Shown: positions 1 to 10,597 of the stretch, one piece after another
Layout: each line of letters starts with the position of its first letter
Position numbering within the stretch: the stretch's first letter is position 1
NCBI RefSeq assembly: GCF_000350225.1
Contig: NW_005179334.1
Span: 724,657-788,656, forward strand
Reading direction: 5' to 3'
DNA: 64,000 nt
Source: Chondrus crispus
Lineage: Eukaryota; Rhodophyta; Florideophyceae; Gigartinales; Gigartinaceae
Position numbers and translations under genes: made by a program
The notes under the pieces: model-generated
What the model was told of the DNA's origin: nothing
Seen by the model: only the letters and a program-made list of their open reading frames with translations
Databases searched by the model: none

Positions 1-1799
1 GCTCTGAGGTGCGCTTGAAAGGGTCAGAGGGTTGTAGGGGAAGTCGAAAGAAGTCGCGAGCACAAAGAGAAAGCTGGAAGATATCTAAAGCTATTGTTGG
101 GCAAATTGTTTCGGCTGTCCTGGCGAAGAAATGTTCTGTCCGGAATTAACCGTTGTCGTAAAATTTTGTGAAACGGTTAGTTTGTTTTGTCACGCTTGTT
201 GTTTTAGTTCCTGACCCTAGTTTGGCGCAAAAACCCACCAGGAAATAGCGAGAGGTGTGCTTTCTCCATTGGTCAGCTCGGAATTCGTCACGGGGATGCC
301 ACGAGAGTGCAAGGGCTGCGGCGCCAAAGTTGTCCGGAATTGACCTTTCCGGGAAGGGTACCTGCCCGCAACAAACGCAAGTCTGGTACATCGTTGTGCC
401 GCCAGACGGATCACGTGCACCTGCGCGAATACTTGCTGACGCGAATATTGTAGCTCGCCACAAGGATAGAAAGGTTCTCAGTCGAAAGGGCGATGTGTTT
501 CGTCCTCTTGATAGACTGAGGGGGGCCGTTTGGAGAGGACCGCTTTTTAGAAGCTTCTATTTTTCTATCCTTCGCGCTTGCTTCGGCGGCATCTGTGGCG
601 CGCTTTGATCTATTGATGGACTATGCGCAGATGAAGCGATAGGAGCATCCATGACCCATATCGATACGACCCGTGCAGTCTGAGACTCGTTTGTGCTGAT
701 GAAAAGAAAGGAAAACCCACTTTGTTTTCCTTCAAAACGGGTCGATCCGGCACTGCTGTGATCAGGCGGATGTGAAACTCGTGGAAAACTCACATGCCCC
801 CAGCTTTCGGTGTTCTGTGAGTTTTGCCAAACGCGTTGTTTGAAAATTTTGCGTTCAGAAAATCCGAGCAAACTCGCCGCCAAAACACAGGTTTTCATGA
901 CTTTACGGACGACCTTAGTGAAGGCGAGAGATTTTTATAGAGAGGGCTTCTCCTCCTCTCCACGTGCTGTCAACAGCGCCCGTTCATCAGGCACAACGGT
1001 TTTTTGTTTATTGGTGTCACAAATCAAAGGGTTTCGAGTTTCAAATCGGCTAAGGCATGGGAAGCTTTATTCCACAGAGCCCGTCGACAATCCGAGAATC
1101 TTGACGCTTAGAAGTTTCCACCATTGGGATCACTTACGCAGTTTATGTAATGACAGTCTCTTAGCCCTGCGCCAAATTTTTGTGACGCTTTTTTCCCGCT
1201 CCATTCGGTTCTTTTCCCCTTGCTCGAGACCTCTTCCAACTTAAGAGCCCAAAGTAGGCTCTTTCGAACAAGTTCAGCGTTACAGTTCCGAGCATGTGGG
1301 TTTTCTTAAAAAAAGTCGAACAGACGGGGCGTAGCGGGGATTTTCTTTCCCCATTTTGGACCGCCTAGAACACTAGTGCAAAAGTAGGACAAATAGTGTT
1401 CTTCCAGTGCATTCTTGCTCTCCCTGGAATTGTTGAGTGTTCTAACAAAGGGTGACAGTGTTATCATGATCAAAACGCAACTATCTTGAATGATGCTGCT
1501 GTAGATGTAAAGTGAGATCACCCAACATATTTTTCTCATTTCTCATCTGCAGTGTTCTCAATAGATGATAGTTCTCAAACCGTTTTACAGTGCTCCCTAG
1601 CACTCTTCGTTGATTAACGCTCCAATCTAAATCTTTTTGGCTGCTCGAAGACGGACGAGGACAAATGTGCGTTGGGGACTCGCGGTACTTTTGAAATTTG
1701 ACACTCTTTTTAATGTGCGCATCATTCACGCAATCGATGTTCACGAGGCAATCTAGCGAAGCGCTATTCTCATTCATGACTTTCCTTGCCCTTCTGTCT
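1..1799. other. No gene recognised
   Basis: Several short open frames exist on both strands, but none has a recognisable domain, a credible ATG context or family-like composition. I see no RNA gene or clear repeat here. Base composition is moderate, unlike the GC-rich coding stretch that begins near 1800. Confidence 0.5.
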
Positions 1800-2345
1800 C
1801 CCTCACACCCCGCTGGCGCCCCATCGCCCTCTCCGACCCGCCACCGTCCCCCAACTCCCATCCAGGAGACCCGCACCCCCCTATTACCATCTCCCCCTTG
1901 CAAATCATCCTCCCTCGCGGCTACCCCTCCGATGTCGCGCAAAACTACTTCCGCTTCATCCTCCTCTTCATCTCGCGCCAGCTAACCCGCTCCGCTTACT
2001 ATGTCCTCAGCGCCACCTCGCTTTTCTGCGCGCTGGGCCTCGGCTCCTCGCAGGCCCTCCCGCTGGCAGCCGCCTTACAATGGGTCCTGACGGATGGTAT
2101 GGGCCTGTTAACTAAGCTGCTGGTGTCTGCGCGCCTGGCCTTCGTCATCAACTTTCACCCACCCCGCTTTCGTCTGCTGGGCGACTCGTTCATGGCTCTC
2201 TCGGCCCTCGCCGAGATCTGCTCCGTCACCCGCCCTGGAAAACTCTTCCTTTTCGGCGGCGCGGCCGCCACGCTGCGCGAGGCCGCTGACGCTCTTAGTT
2301 GCCATAGTCTAGCTCTCCCTGCATGGCCCGCATTGGCTTGTGAGT
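1800..2345 (+). pseudogene. RUS1 / DUF647 (root UVB sensitive) family fragment
   Basis: One frame reads ILPRGYPSDVAQNYFRF, then GLGSSQALPLAAALQWVLTD, then GMGLLTKLLVSARL and PPRFRLLGDSF. This follows the order of the DUF647 core: LP.G(F/Y)P.SV..DYL, a GLG segment, A..QWVL.DG.G.L.K, and the WRL.AD stretch. The family consists of membrane-associated proteins of plastids and other membranes in plants and algae. Only about 150 residues of the core are present. There is no in-frame ATG upstream of the core, and the frame stops at 2347 just after similarity fades. A GTGAGT at 2341 could be a splice donor, but no continuation was found downstream. I favour a decayed or partial copy; a multi-exon gene with unrecognised flanking exons is the alternative. 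Confidence 0.5.
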
Positions 2346-3397
2346 GATGGTATCGTCATTGTGTGATATTTGATATTAAACCGTCAGGGGCGTGAAAAAT
2401 TGCTGCATATGAATTGAGATTAGTTTTAACATATTCTTGTACCAGTGGGTCCTCTAAAAAGAAGAGAACAACAACTATCGATGACAATCACAACAGTGAT
2501 TCAGGTGCGGGAGGCAGACTTGAAATCTTTATCAAACTAAGAACTCATAGACTACTTTTGACGTTTGAATGAGGCCGAGCCCTTTAGCGTCGAGCTTCAA
2601 GGAGAACTTGTGGTCCAGAATCTCAGAGCTGAGAAAATATACTAGTTGCAACCGCTGACGACAGAGCTACGCATAGCTATGCACAGAAGCTAATCGATGG
2701 TGGCAGTGCGTCTGCGTGTAGAGCGCAGGCTTTGGTCAAACGCTCGCTTTTCTGAAGCCGATGGCTTTGCTCTCTTCAGTGTACCACGACTGTGCCACTC
2801 CAGCCAGCAAGGTGCGCACACCGCTTGCTTGCATGTTCCGCACCACTGTATCTGTCTAGACCCCTTTCGCTTAATCTTGACCACTACAAGGTACATTATA
2901 GCTATTGATGGTAAATTTGACCTCCGGAGGAGATAAAAATTTGGGTCTGATTTTTTTTGAAAATGGTGGTCCGACATTTTTGATTTCTGACCGCGGCAGG
3001 TGGTCCCACGCGCCAATGGGATACCTCTGATACTGGGATTGGAGCAATCTGTGTTTTCAGCATTTGGAGGTCTCAGCTCAGTTCCTCCCGGAAGTTGTAT
3101 CGACCATCTGTGGAGGTAAATCTAATCCTAGCTTTGGAATGCGTCCCCAGCGGTCTTATGATAAACACGCTCGTGGTTAAATTGACCACCCACATCTGTG
3201 TTTCAGAATATGATTTTGTACCGTTTCACTGCATTACTGTCGTTGGTTTCAGATTCGTCGATATAGCAACCGTTACGTCTTGGGGTTGTTTTCAAATATG
3301 TAAATGTGGGATTTGTTACAAAATCCATCCGTTTTGATGCTACCTTCACTACTTCATGTTATTCTTTTGTACATCCCTGTGCTTTTTGGCAGTATGG
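2346..3397. other. No gene recognised
   Basis: Short frames on both strands lack any recognisable motif. The segment is AT-richer than the RUS-like fragment upstream. No RNA gene was seen. Confidence 0.45.
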
Positions 3398-3447
3398 TAC
3401 TCATACCCCCATATGAGTATTTAAGTACTCATATGGGGGTATGAGTA
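3398..3447. repeat. Perfect 22-bp inverted repeat (hairpin)
   Basis: Arms 3398-3419 and 3426-3447 are exact reverse complements (arm begins TACTCATACCCCC) with a 6-nt spacer, TTTAAG. It ends about 175 bp before the ATG of the relic ORF at 3622. Confidence 0.9.
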
Positions 3448-3621
3448 TCCAATTGGATATCCAAATCTCGTTTTATTTGAAACCGCTGTAGAAAATATAC
3501 CCTTGGACGGGTCGAATACTTCTGTGACACAGCTGCACCTTGGCAGACCGCAATCGTCCATGAAAACGATTCTCATTCCTTTCAGTCTGATTGCGTTGAA
3601 TGCGCATAGATATTCCTTGCG

Positions 3622-5412
3622 ATGATGCTGTCGCCACCACTCAGTAGTGACGACGTCCCTACGCAGCAGCAAGGAAGCATTGGAATCGGAATAGTACGCG
3701 ACATAGTTGCATCGTCTGAGCGGAGTTTGCTCTCAAGTCAAGCATCCGTGCTCAAAGAAATTTCCACGGCTCTGCAGTCGTTGGAAAACAATATCAAGGA
3801 CGTTTCCGCCAGGCTGGAAAATGTGTCCCAGCTGACCACCGCACTTCTCTTCTCCTCACCTCTTGTAAGCTCTAAGAGTGGCACCTTAGATGCTGCTGCG
3901 CAATCAATCACCGTAGAGGCATTTGTCGGCCACGACTTCATGCGCAAAATCTCCGTGGCAAACTTCCTGGTATTCTTCATTCGTCTCATGCGAACTAGCT
4001 TTACGGCTCGTGGTCGGGCCGCTCCCCAAGAGCGCAGTCACGTGCCTGAAACCAAACAGGATTCTTTGAACATGCCCTCTCCAGACCGACCAAACGTCCG
4101 TCGAGAACGAAGGCAAGGATATCATGAGTTTTCTGCTTCGCAAGGCAGTGCGAATACACGCTCATTAGGTCCTGCTCAGAAGAAGCGCAGAGTGGTACCA
4201 TACACACCGCAAGGGCCTATCGACCCGATTAAGATCATTCGAGTAATGATGTTTGCTCCTAACGCGGCTTCTCGTAAGCAAGCGGGACAGAAAGATTTGG
4301 GGCAGGACTTTATGGCTGTGAGAGGGCAAATGCTCACTTCGATGGTAGCTAGCGCAGAACGTCTTCACCCGAAAGGTTTCGTGGTTGATCCCAAGGAGAA
4401 ATCAGCGGATGAAGACAGTGGAGAGCCATTACTTTTGGATAGACCGGCATGGGCCTCTAAGGGTTTCATAACCAGGAAACATGTGGAAGATTGGAAAGAC
4501 AGGAATGTCGAGTTAATTTTTTGAAACATTAAGGAATCGTCCGTATCACAAGAGAGCGAACATATATCCGGATTCTCTCCTCAAATTGCTCGAAAACGGT
4601 CAAAGTCAAAACATGTGTCCATAGAAGAAACGTCGCTGGAGGTTTTGAAAAAGTTCTGGGCCGGCCCAGAACTTGCATGGCCATGCAAACGGACTTCTTG
4701 TCTCGAGCTCGGGAGTATTCTCGCAATTCTTTCCTCAAGAACATGGGTTTCTTGTTCGTTTCTTGTAACCTATCTCTGGTTACATCCGATAAAGAGGGAC
4801 TCATCAAATCAATAATGGACATCCCTCTATCATGTCTCCCCGGAAAGAGAGAATGATCGTCATCTGTGCGTTAAGAAGAACACTCAGGCAGTACAAGAAG
4901 TCCTGAACACATTCCCAGAGCTGCTTCTCCGTTGCAGCTATGATGTCACCGTATTTTGCTGTAAGGATGATCTGATTTCAGATTCAAGACGGGAACGTAG
5001 AAGAATGAGAAAGAACTGTCACCTTTTCGCAATCGCGATCGATTTCTTGATCAGCTATCATCAACTGGCACATGCAGAGGAGCTTTTTTTCATGCACAAA
5101 GATGTACTCAGGTATATCTTCTGTATTGCAGTCGCTTTTAAAATGCTTGCGCAAGTCACTTACAATAAATTGAGAGCCGGGTGTGAAGGCAATGAATTGG
5201 CTGAGGATGCCCTTGGCATTGGAACTGTTCCTCCTGGATACGAGGTTAGGAAAAAAGTTATATGCTCAGAGGTCCTCAACATGCTCCGGAAGACATATGA
5301 AAAGACTAGCCTCGCAGATGATGAATCGATCGACGATGAATCGAATGAGCCGGATATGAATGATGACGAAAACTATCAGTCCGATGATGAAGACGTTATA
5401 ATTGTAACGTGA
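3622..5412 (+). pseudogene. Relic of an unrecognised gene, one frame with two in-frame stops
   Basis: A 300-codon ORF from an ATG at 3622 stops at TGA 4522-4524, but the same frame stays open for the next 96 codons to TAA 4813-4815, and then for another 198 codons to 5412. Thus one frame runs about 597 codons with only two stops, which suggests a single gene broken by nonsense changes. The first part has an N-terminal heptad-like stretch (SSQASVLKEISTALQSLENN) and a basic Arg-rich middle with QKKRRVVPY that resembles a nuclear localisation signal. The last part ends in an acidic tail (DDESIDDESNEPDMNDDEN). I recognise no domain. It may be a transposon-derived protein, since it lies just upstream of a transposon zone. 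If 4522 is the true end, the first 300 codons could still encode a protein. Confidence 0.45.
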
Positions 5413-5895
5413 TGTCACTGTTAAGCTAAAGGTAGAGCTCCATACCATAATGTAAAATGAATAACTGGAGGACAACTTCCGGTGAAATCATTCAGGAGTA
5501 CTACCACATGTCATCCTACATGAGATCTAATGTTTCGCCATCGTGGATCCACATCTTGAGCTCCAGAGAGGAGGGAGACGGAGAGTAATCAGGGAGAGGG
5601 GTATCACCTTAGAGAACTGTCTCGTGTAATTGGAACAGCGTCTTTGATCGCCACAGTAAGGCTGCCGAAGGCATGGGAAGATCTCACATGTGAGAATTCT
5701 TGTCGACGGCCGGGAACACTCCCTTACAATTCACACAAACAGTGTCCAACGTCTTCGCCCAATCACAAACCATGTATGATGTCGCGCCACTCACAGGACA
5801 ATGACCCACTGGTGGAAGGACAGTGTGCCATAAAATGTTCCAAATCCTCACAAACTTTTGTGACCCCCAAAATCGTCACAAACCGGAGCACAGGG
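5413..5895. other. No gene recognised
   Basis: Intergenic stretch between the relic ORF and the left terminus of the Harbinger-type element. No motif-bearing frame or RNA gene was seen. Confidence 0.45.
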
Positions 5896-6198
5896 TTAGA
5901 GCACCCCTATTGACTGAGGAAATGAGTAAATTTTTAGGTTTTTGGAGATAGTTTTGCAACATAGCAACTCTATTGGGGGTGGCTATCTCCAAAAATTTGG
6001 CATTTTGAGTAAATCCGTATCCAAACTTCGAATGATTTGGCGACAGATTTACTCATTCACTCATATAGAGATGCAAATAGAACTGTGACACTTGGCAGAC
6101 ACATTCAGAAATGATTGCAATCCCGCCATTTCGAGCACTTTCTTGTCCCGTTCCCGTCAGTTCGAGAGATGTCTTGAACAGACCACAATGACAGTAAA

Positions 6199-7177
6199 AT
6201 GGTCACTCCGTCCCATGCCTCTCGCCCCTACACACGTATACTACCACATCAGTCACTGGCTGGTTCCCTTTCAATGTCTCTCGATTCAACCAAAGGAAAA
6301 GGAAGCAACTTTACGGCGGCTGAAGACCTGGTCATTTCCAAATGCTGGATATCGGTTTCGCAAAAGACTGTAGAGCAAAACTCTGACACGTTCTGGGGAA
6401 GTATTGCCGAGGCATACCGAGAACCACCCGAGACAATCACTGGACGTTCAGCCTCAATCCTCAAGGTGCAGATGGACCACGATTCAAAAGGTAGCCCAAA
6501 AGTATTTGGCTTCGGGGAAGCTATACCGCGCAAACATACCTTCCGGCGAGACTGAAGAAGATACAAAAGAGAACATAATGAAGCTTTACCGCACGCGTTG
6601 CGCGAATCGGGACAAAGAAGGCCGTCAAAAGCTTTCTTCACCAGTCAAGTTCCTTGAAGCCGTCGCTCTTCTTTCGACGCATCCTAAATTTTCTACTGCT
6701 ATTGGCTGTGGGTCGGCCTCGTCTGCTGCCGGCTATCGGGTCAATAGTACCTCAAGCGAGGGTACTTCCCGATACAAAACACACTGCACAAGGGTACCAG
6801 TAGATATAAATCCAGATGGAAGCGATCGCGAGCCGAGTGTTGGAGGTATAATTGACATAAACGCTCCCTCTCGGTCGCGGCCGAAAGGCGTGAAACGGCA
6901 GAGAGTGGACGACGCTGCTGAGGCTGGCACGGACAAAATGTCGAAGTCTATTGAACGCGTGAGTCTTGCGATTGAGGCAAGTACAGCTGCCAAGCTGAAG
7001 GCCTCTTCTTTGACTATGAAGTATAAGATCATCACATCGTTGTCGTTAAATCAGGAGGACAAAGCTCGTGAGCTCCAAAAGCTCTTCCGTATCGTATCGT
7101 CTCTTGATGACTGTGGTGAACAGAGCGAGGATAACTTCCCGAGCGCCGGTCCCTCGCCACGTTCAGAAGATGTGTGA
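6199..7177 (+). pseudogene. Harbinger ORF1-like Myb/SANT DNA-binding protein, frameshifted
   Basis: The first frame (ATG 6199, or the better second ATG at 6274) gives NFTAAEDLVISKCWISVSQ, then DTFWGSIAEAYRE and GRSASILKVQ. The similarity then jumps frame at about 6472 and continues as WTTIQKVAQKYL, SGETEEDTKENIMKLYRTR and KLSSPVKFLEAVALLSTHPK, ending at 7177. This is the trihelix/Myb-like domain and C-terminal region found in ORF1 of PIF/Harbinger elements and related plant NAM-associated proteins, which help the transposase bind DNA. The shift fits a single extra base near 6472; an assembly error is also possible. The distal part is basic (RSRPKGVKRQR) with a helical Ala/Lys-rich tail. Confidence 0.65.
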
Positions 7178-7693
7178 GAGATAAATAAAGGATGAATGGA
7201 CATGTAATTCGATGCCCCACGCCCTTCACCTCGCTTCCGCTCCATACGCACACGCCTTCCTCGCCTCCCCAGCTCCCCCGTCCTCTCGAACATCATCTCT
7301 CTACCACCGCACCCACTTCCACCGACCGCACTGACTTCCACCGCCTGCACCTCCCGCCGCCCGCACGCCGCGCCGTCAGAACCTCCCGCCGCCGGCACTC
7401 TCCGCCGGCACTCTCCGCCACCATCACCTCCTCGCCAGCCGCACTCTCTGCCACTAACACCTCCCCGCCGGCCGCACTCTCCGCCACCAACACCTCCTGC
7501 CGCCCGCACCACCCGCCGCCGGCTCCTCCCGCCGCCCACACCTCCCACAGACAGCAGCTCCCGCCGACCGCACCCCCCGGCGCCAACACCCCACGCCTGT
7601 ACCCTCCCGCGTTAACACCCCCCGCTGCCTGCACCCCACACCGCCCACACCTCCCGCTGGCAGCAGCTCCGGCCGCCCGCATCCCCCCCCGCC
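7178..7693. repeat. CCG/CCGCC-rich low-complexity tract
   Basis: About 450 bases on the + strand are built from loosely repeated CCGCC, CACTCTCCGCC and CCACC units, giving long but meaningless Pro/Ala/Arg frames on both strands. It joins the end of the ORF1 relic to the phospholipase fragment. No gene is supported in it. Confidence 0.7.
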
Positions 7694-8056
7694 AACGACT
7701 CGCATCGCAAGCTCGGGTGGGGCGACGTGGTGGGGTCGATTGTGGCGGCGGCGACGTCGACCGAGGTGATGCACCACACGATGCAGGACATGTTCCGACG
7801 CAACAAGTACTTCAGGTTCCACCCGACGACGGACTCGACGCAGATCGACGAGACGCATCCAGACGCGCTGGCGTCGTTCGTCGGCGAAGCCCAGGCGTAC
7901 ATCCGCGAGAAGCAGCAGGACTTGGACCTCGTGGCCGCCATCCTCCGGCCTAAGACGCCGCAGGGGCTGTGGATGCGCTTCCGCGACGCGCTCGGCAATG
8001 AGATGGCCGAGCTCGGGCAGGGTGGCGGCGTGGACAACCTGTACCTGCGGCGGTGA
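7694..8056 (+). pseudogene. C-terminal fragment of iPLA2-gamma/PNPLA8-type patatin phospholipase
   Basis: The frame reads HRKLGWGDVVGSIVAAATST, then EVMHHTMQDMF, NKYFRFHP, QIDETHPDALASFVGEAQAY and LVAAILRPK. This matches the C-terminal end of calcium-independent phospholipase A2 gamma-like patatins, where ..ATDTE.VH..M..L....YFRFNP......DE follows the catalytic Asp. The lipase active-site motifs (GxSxG and DG.) lie upstream of this region in the family and are absent here: the frame runs back into the CCG-rich tract. Codon use is GC-rich and C/G-ending, as in real genes of the window. It lies between the two Harbinger ORFs, so it may be host gene sequence captured by the element. Confidence 0.6.
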
Positions 8057-8462
8057 GGGGCCGGGGAGGGTCGGCAGTTGGACGGGATTTTTATTTCGTG
8101 GTGAGACAGCAGAGGTGGGACAGTTCCGGACGGAGGGTTTCTACTGCAGTTTCAAGTTTTTTAATTTCCAATTGGGCCAGCGCCGAACACGTACCTACAA
8201 CATCTCTAATGTCTATCCAATCACGCTCCGACGCATACCCGAGGACAGTCCCCCGCCCATCAATCCCCTCGCCGGCTCGCACAGACGTCCGGCAACGGCT
8301 TTTCCCACTCCCGAATCTCCTTCCCGTCCACGCCGACACACGCCGCAGCCAGCCTTCCGTCCCCCCACTCCATGTCCGCGCGAAGTCTGCGTACATGGCG
8401 CCCCCCGCTAAGCGCCCATTTTGATCGGACCGACACCCTGACGTATTATGACAGTGCTTTTC
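8057..8462. other. No gene recognised
   Basis: Spacer between the phospholipase fragment and the 3' end of the transposase. Frames here are rich in Pro/Arg and lack domains. Confidence 0.45.
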
Positions 8463-10569
8463 TTACTGTTCGGATGTGCTTCCCCTCATGTTCCAGAGGT
8501 GATGAGATAGAGATTCTGTTAGCTGTATCTGACTCTCCCTATCAGTCACTAACATATTCCGCTCTATCAGATAAGCCAATCCGCCAATGAAGCTTGTAGA
8601 CCCCTGCTCAGTGTCCACCGTATCAGTTGCGAGTTCCGCCTCACAGTCAAAGAATTCTTCTAACAATGCCCTATCGCTTTGTGCCACGCCCGTTTCATCC
8701 AACTCATCGGAGAGCCCGCCACTTACAGCCATTTTGACTATCATGTTATGTAATATAACACAAGCATGACTAATAAGAATGAGATGGCTGTCACTCCACT
8801 CATGCCTTTCCTGTCGCAATATCTTAAACCTTCCTTGCAGGCATGCGAGAAACCTCTCTATGTCTTTGCGTATAGCTTCTTGCCTCCCTGTCATATGACT
8901 CTCACGGTCATTGAGGGGCGCATGGTTTGGCAAAACAAAAATTGGCCAGGGGGGGTAAATGCCGTCGGCCAACATGCACAGCAGACCATGCTGACGCGTG
9001 CCGTTAATAACATAACCTTCTGGCAAGTACATTCGCCGACGGCCAGATAAAATGTCGTTAACAAACGGACTGTTGTCCAAAACTGTAATATCATTGTTTG
9101 TCCCACAGCGTCCTGGAAACCAATGCCAGCAATACAGCGGCCTGTCTACCAACGCCTCACAGCTTATAGTCGCAAGTTTACAGTCTTTTGGATTATGGTA
9201 TTGCCCTTTCAACGCCTTGGGACAATTTTTCCAATGAATGTGCATGCAATCTATAGCCCCCATACAACCAGGAAACCCCGCCTCCTCGTATGTCGTCACA
9301 ATTGATCTCAACTCTCCTAATGTAGGCTCCCGATTGAGAAATACGGGTCCGAAACAGTTGACGACTGCGCGCAAGGTCTTCTGAAAGTAGTACCGCTGAC
9401 TCTCGGAACTCATTCGAGACATGTCGTCTACCTGTGAAAACGATAGCCCGTTCCCCAAGCGACGCAAACTGGACAATATTTTCTGATGGCTGGTGTGCCC
9501 CATGGCACCACGCGCATCGCTCCTCTGGCCCAACTCTGGATCTTCGGCAATTAAAGCATCATGTAGGCGCCAGTACAGCTTAAGCGGTATGCGGAATACC
9601 TGACGAAACCTCGCGGGAGAGTGTAGCATAAACCCCCGGTCGCGGTGGGGGTTTAGCTAGGTTCGCGTAAGGCCTGTGTTAACGCGAGAAAGAGAAAAAC
9701 ACACAAACAACAGAACGAACGCGGGCGGTGGTAGCGTGGTAGAGCAGTGGGGAGCGGACGCGGACGCGTTAGAGCGGATCGACGCGCTCGACGCCTCGGG
9801 GCGGCGCTAGTTCGCGTGCTAGCGCCGACGGGCGGAGGCGGATCCAGCTCGCGCGCGTACGTTCGCGACCGCTACCAGCGTTAGTTTCTGGTTAACGCGC
9901 TCGCGTTAAGAGAACGCGTTTAGAATAAGGGACGGGGTTAGAACTTCGGCAGAGGATCTGGTATCAAGCCCGTGCTTGTCCTTGTCCTCCCTCCGCCGCC
10001 GGTCGCCCTGTCATTTAATATACAAGTAAATAATCTATCATAACATACTACAGTATCTAGGTAGCGCCTTACACGATAAGCTCGCGCGCCTTACTCCGGA
10101 TCGTCACGCTGTACACGTGCACAGCGAGCAGCAAGCGCGTACTTACAGGCGCCGGTGTGCGCGCTGTAATGCATTTTGCGGGAGTACAGTAGTCACCCCG
10201 CCCGTTCAAATAACGTTCTCGCGATTATGCTACAGCAGAGTAAGTGGGGTTCACACACAAGTAATCTGCGAACCATGAGCAAGGAACGCGATGGATCTTT
10301 TGTGATCCGACGGCTCTTCCCCGCGACGATTTGCGTTTATTCTTGATCGCTTGAACAGCTGCAAGAGATAGTTGCGCGAGTGTGTCGATGTCATCCTCAA
10401 ACAGGCCCTCAATGGAACAGATGAAATCTGAAGAGGATGATGATGAACTCTCGCTTAGATCTATGCTGTAGAACCGGTACGGCACAAGGCGCTTCCTTCC
10501 GAGGGGTTGCGAGTAAAAGTATGTAGGGGTACTGTTGCATTGTTGGATGAGCGAGGCACAGCATCTCAC
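8463..10569 (-). pseudogene. PIF/Harbinger DDE transposase split by an insertion
   Basis: The C-terminal part (9621 to 8463) holds the DDE_Tnp_4/HARBI1-like core: GFPGCMGAIDCMHIHWKNCP with the first catalytic Asp, GTNNDITVLDNSP with the second, LADGIYPPWPIF, then the RKDIERFLACLQGRFKIL region with the catalytic Glu, and ISHACVILHNMIV. The N-terminal part (10569 to 10235) ends in HRVPCSWFADYLCVNPTYS, which is the N-terminal YF..NP.Y signature. Removing 9622-10234 joins NPTYS to PARFRQVFRI, as the family requires. The N-terminal piece lacks an in-frame ATG after the preceding stop (10597), another sign of decay. An intron is unlikely because the inserted DNA has TG...CA inverted ends rather than GT...AG. 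Confidence 0.8.
9622..10234. mobile_element. 613-bp TG...CA insertion (solo-LTR-like) inside the transposase
   Basis: The insertion begins TGTAGCATAA (9622-9631) and ends TTATGCTACA (10225-10234), an exact 10-bp inverted repeat that opens with TG and closes with CA as LTRs do. In the transposase sense strand the flanks are CTCTGC on one side and CTCTCC on the other, which fits a 6-bp target duplication with one mismatch. The interior is GC-rich, has no ORF, and includes TGGTATCAAGCC at 9959, which resembles an initiator-tRNA primer-binding site. I see no internal direct repeat that would mark two LTRs. A solo LTR is the best reading; a small TIR element is the alternative. Confidence 0.65.
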
Positions 10570-10597
10570 CGCCGGTGTTTCAGGATCAGGATCTGCC

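Noticed and set aside
7192-7953. Long Pro/Ala-rich + and Gly/Arg-rich - frames
   Set aside because: Produced by the CCG-rich tract, which is open in most frames.
9622-10234. Intron of the transposase
   Set aside because: Ends are TG...CA inverted repeats with a short flanking duplication, not GT...AG.
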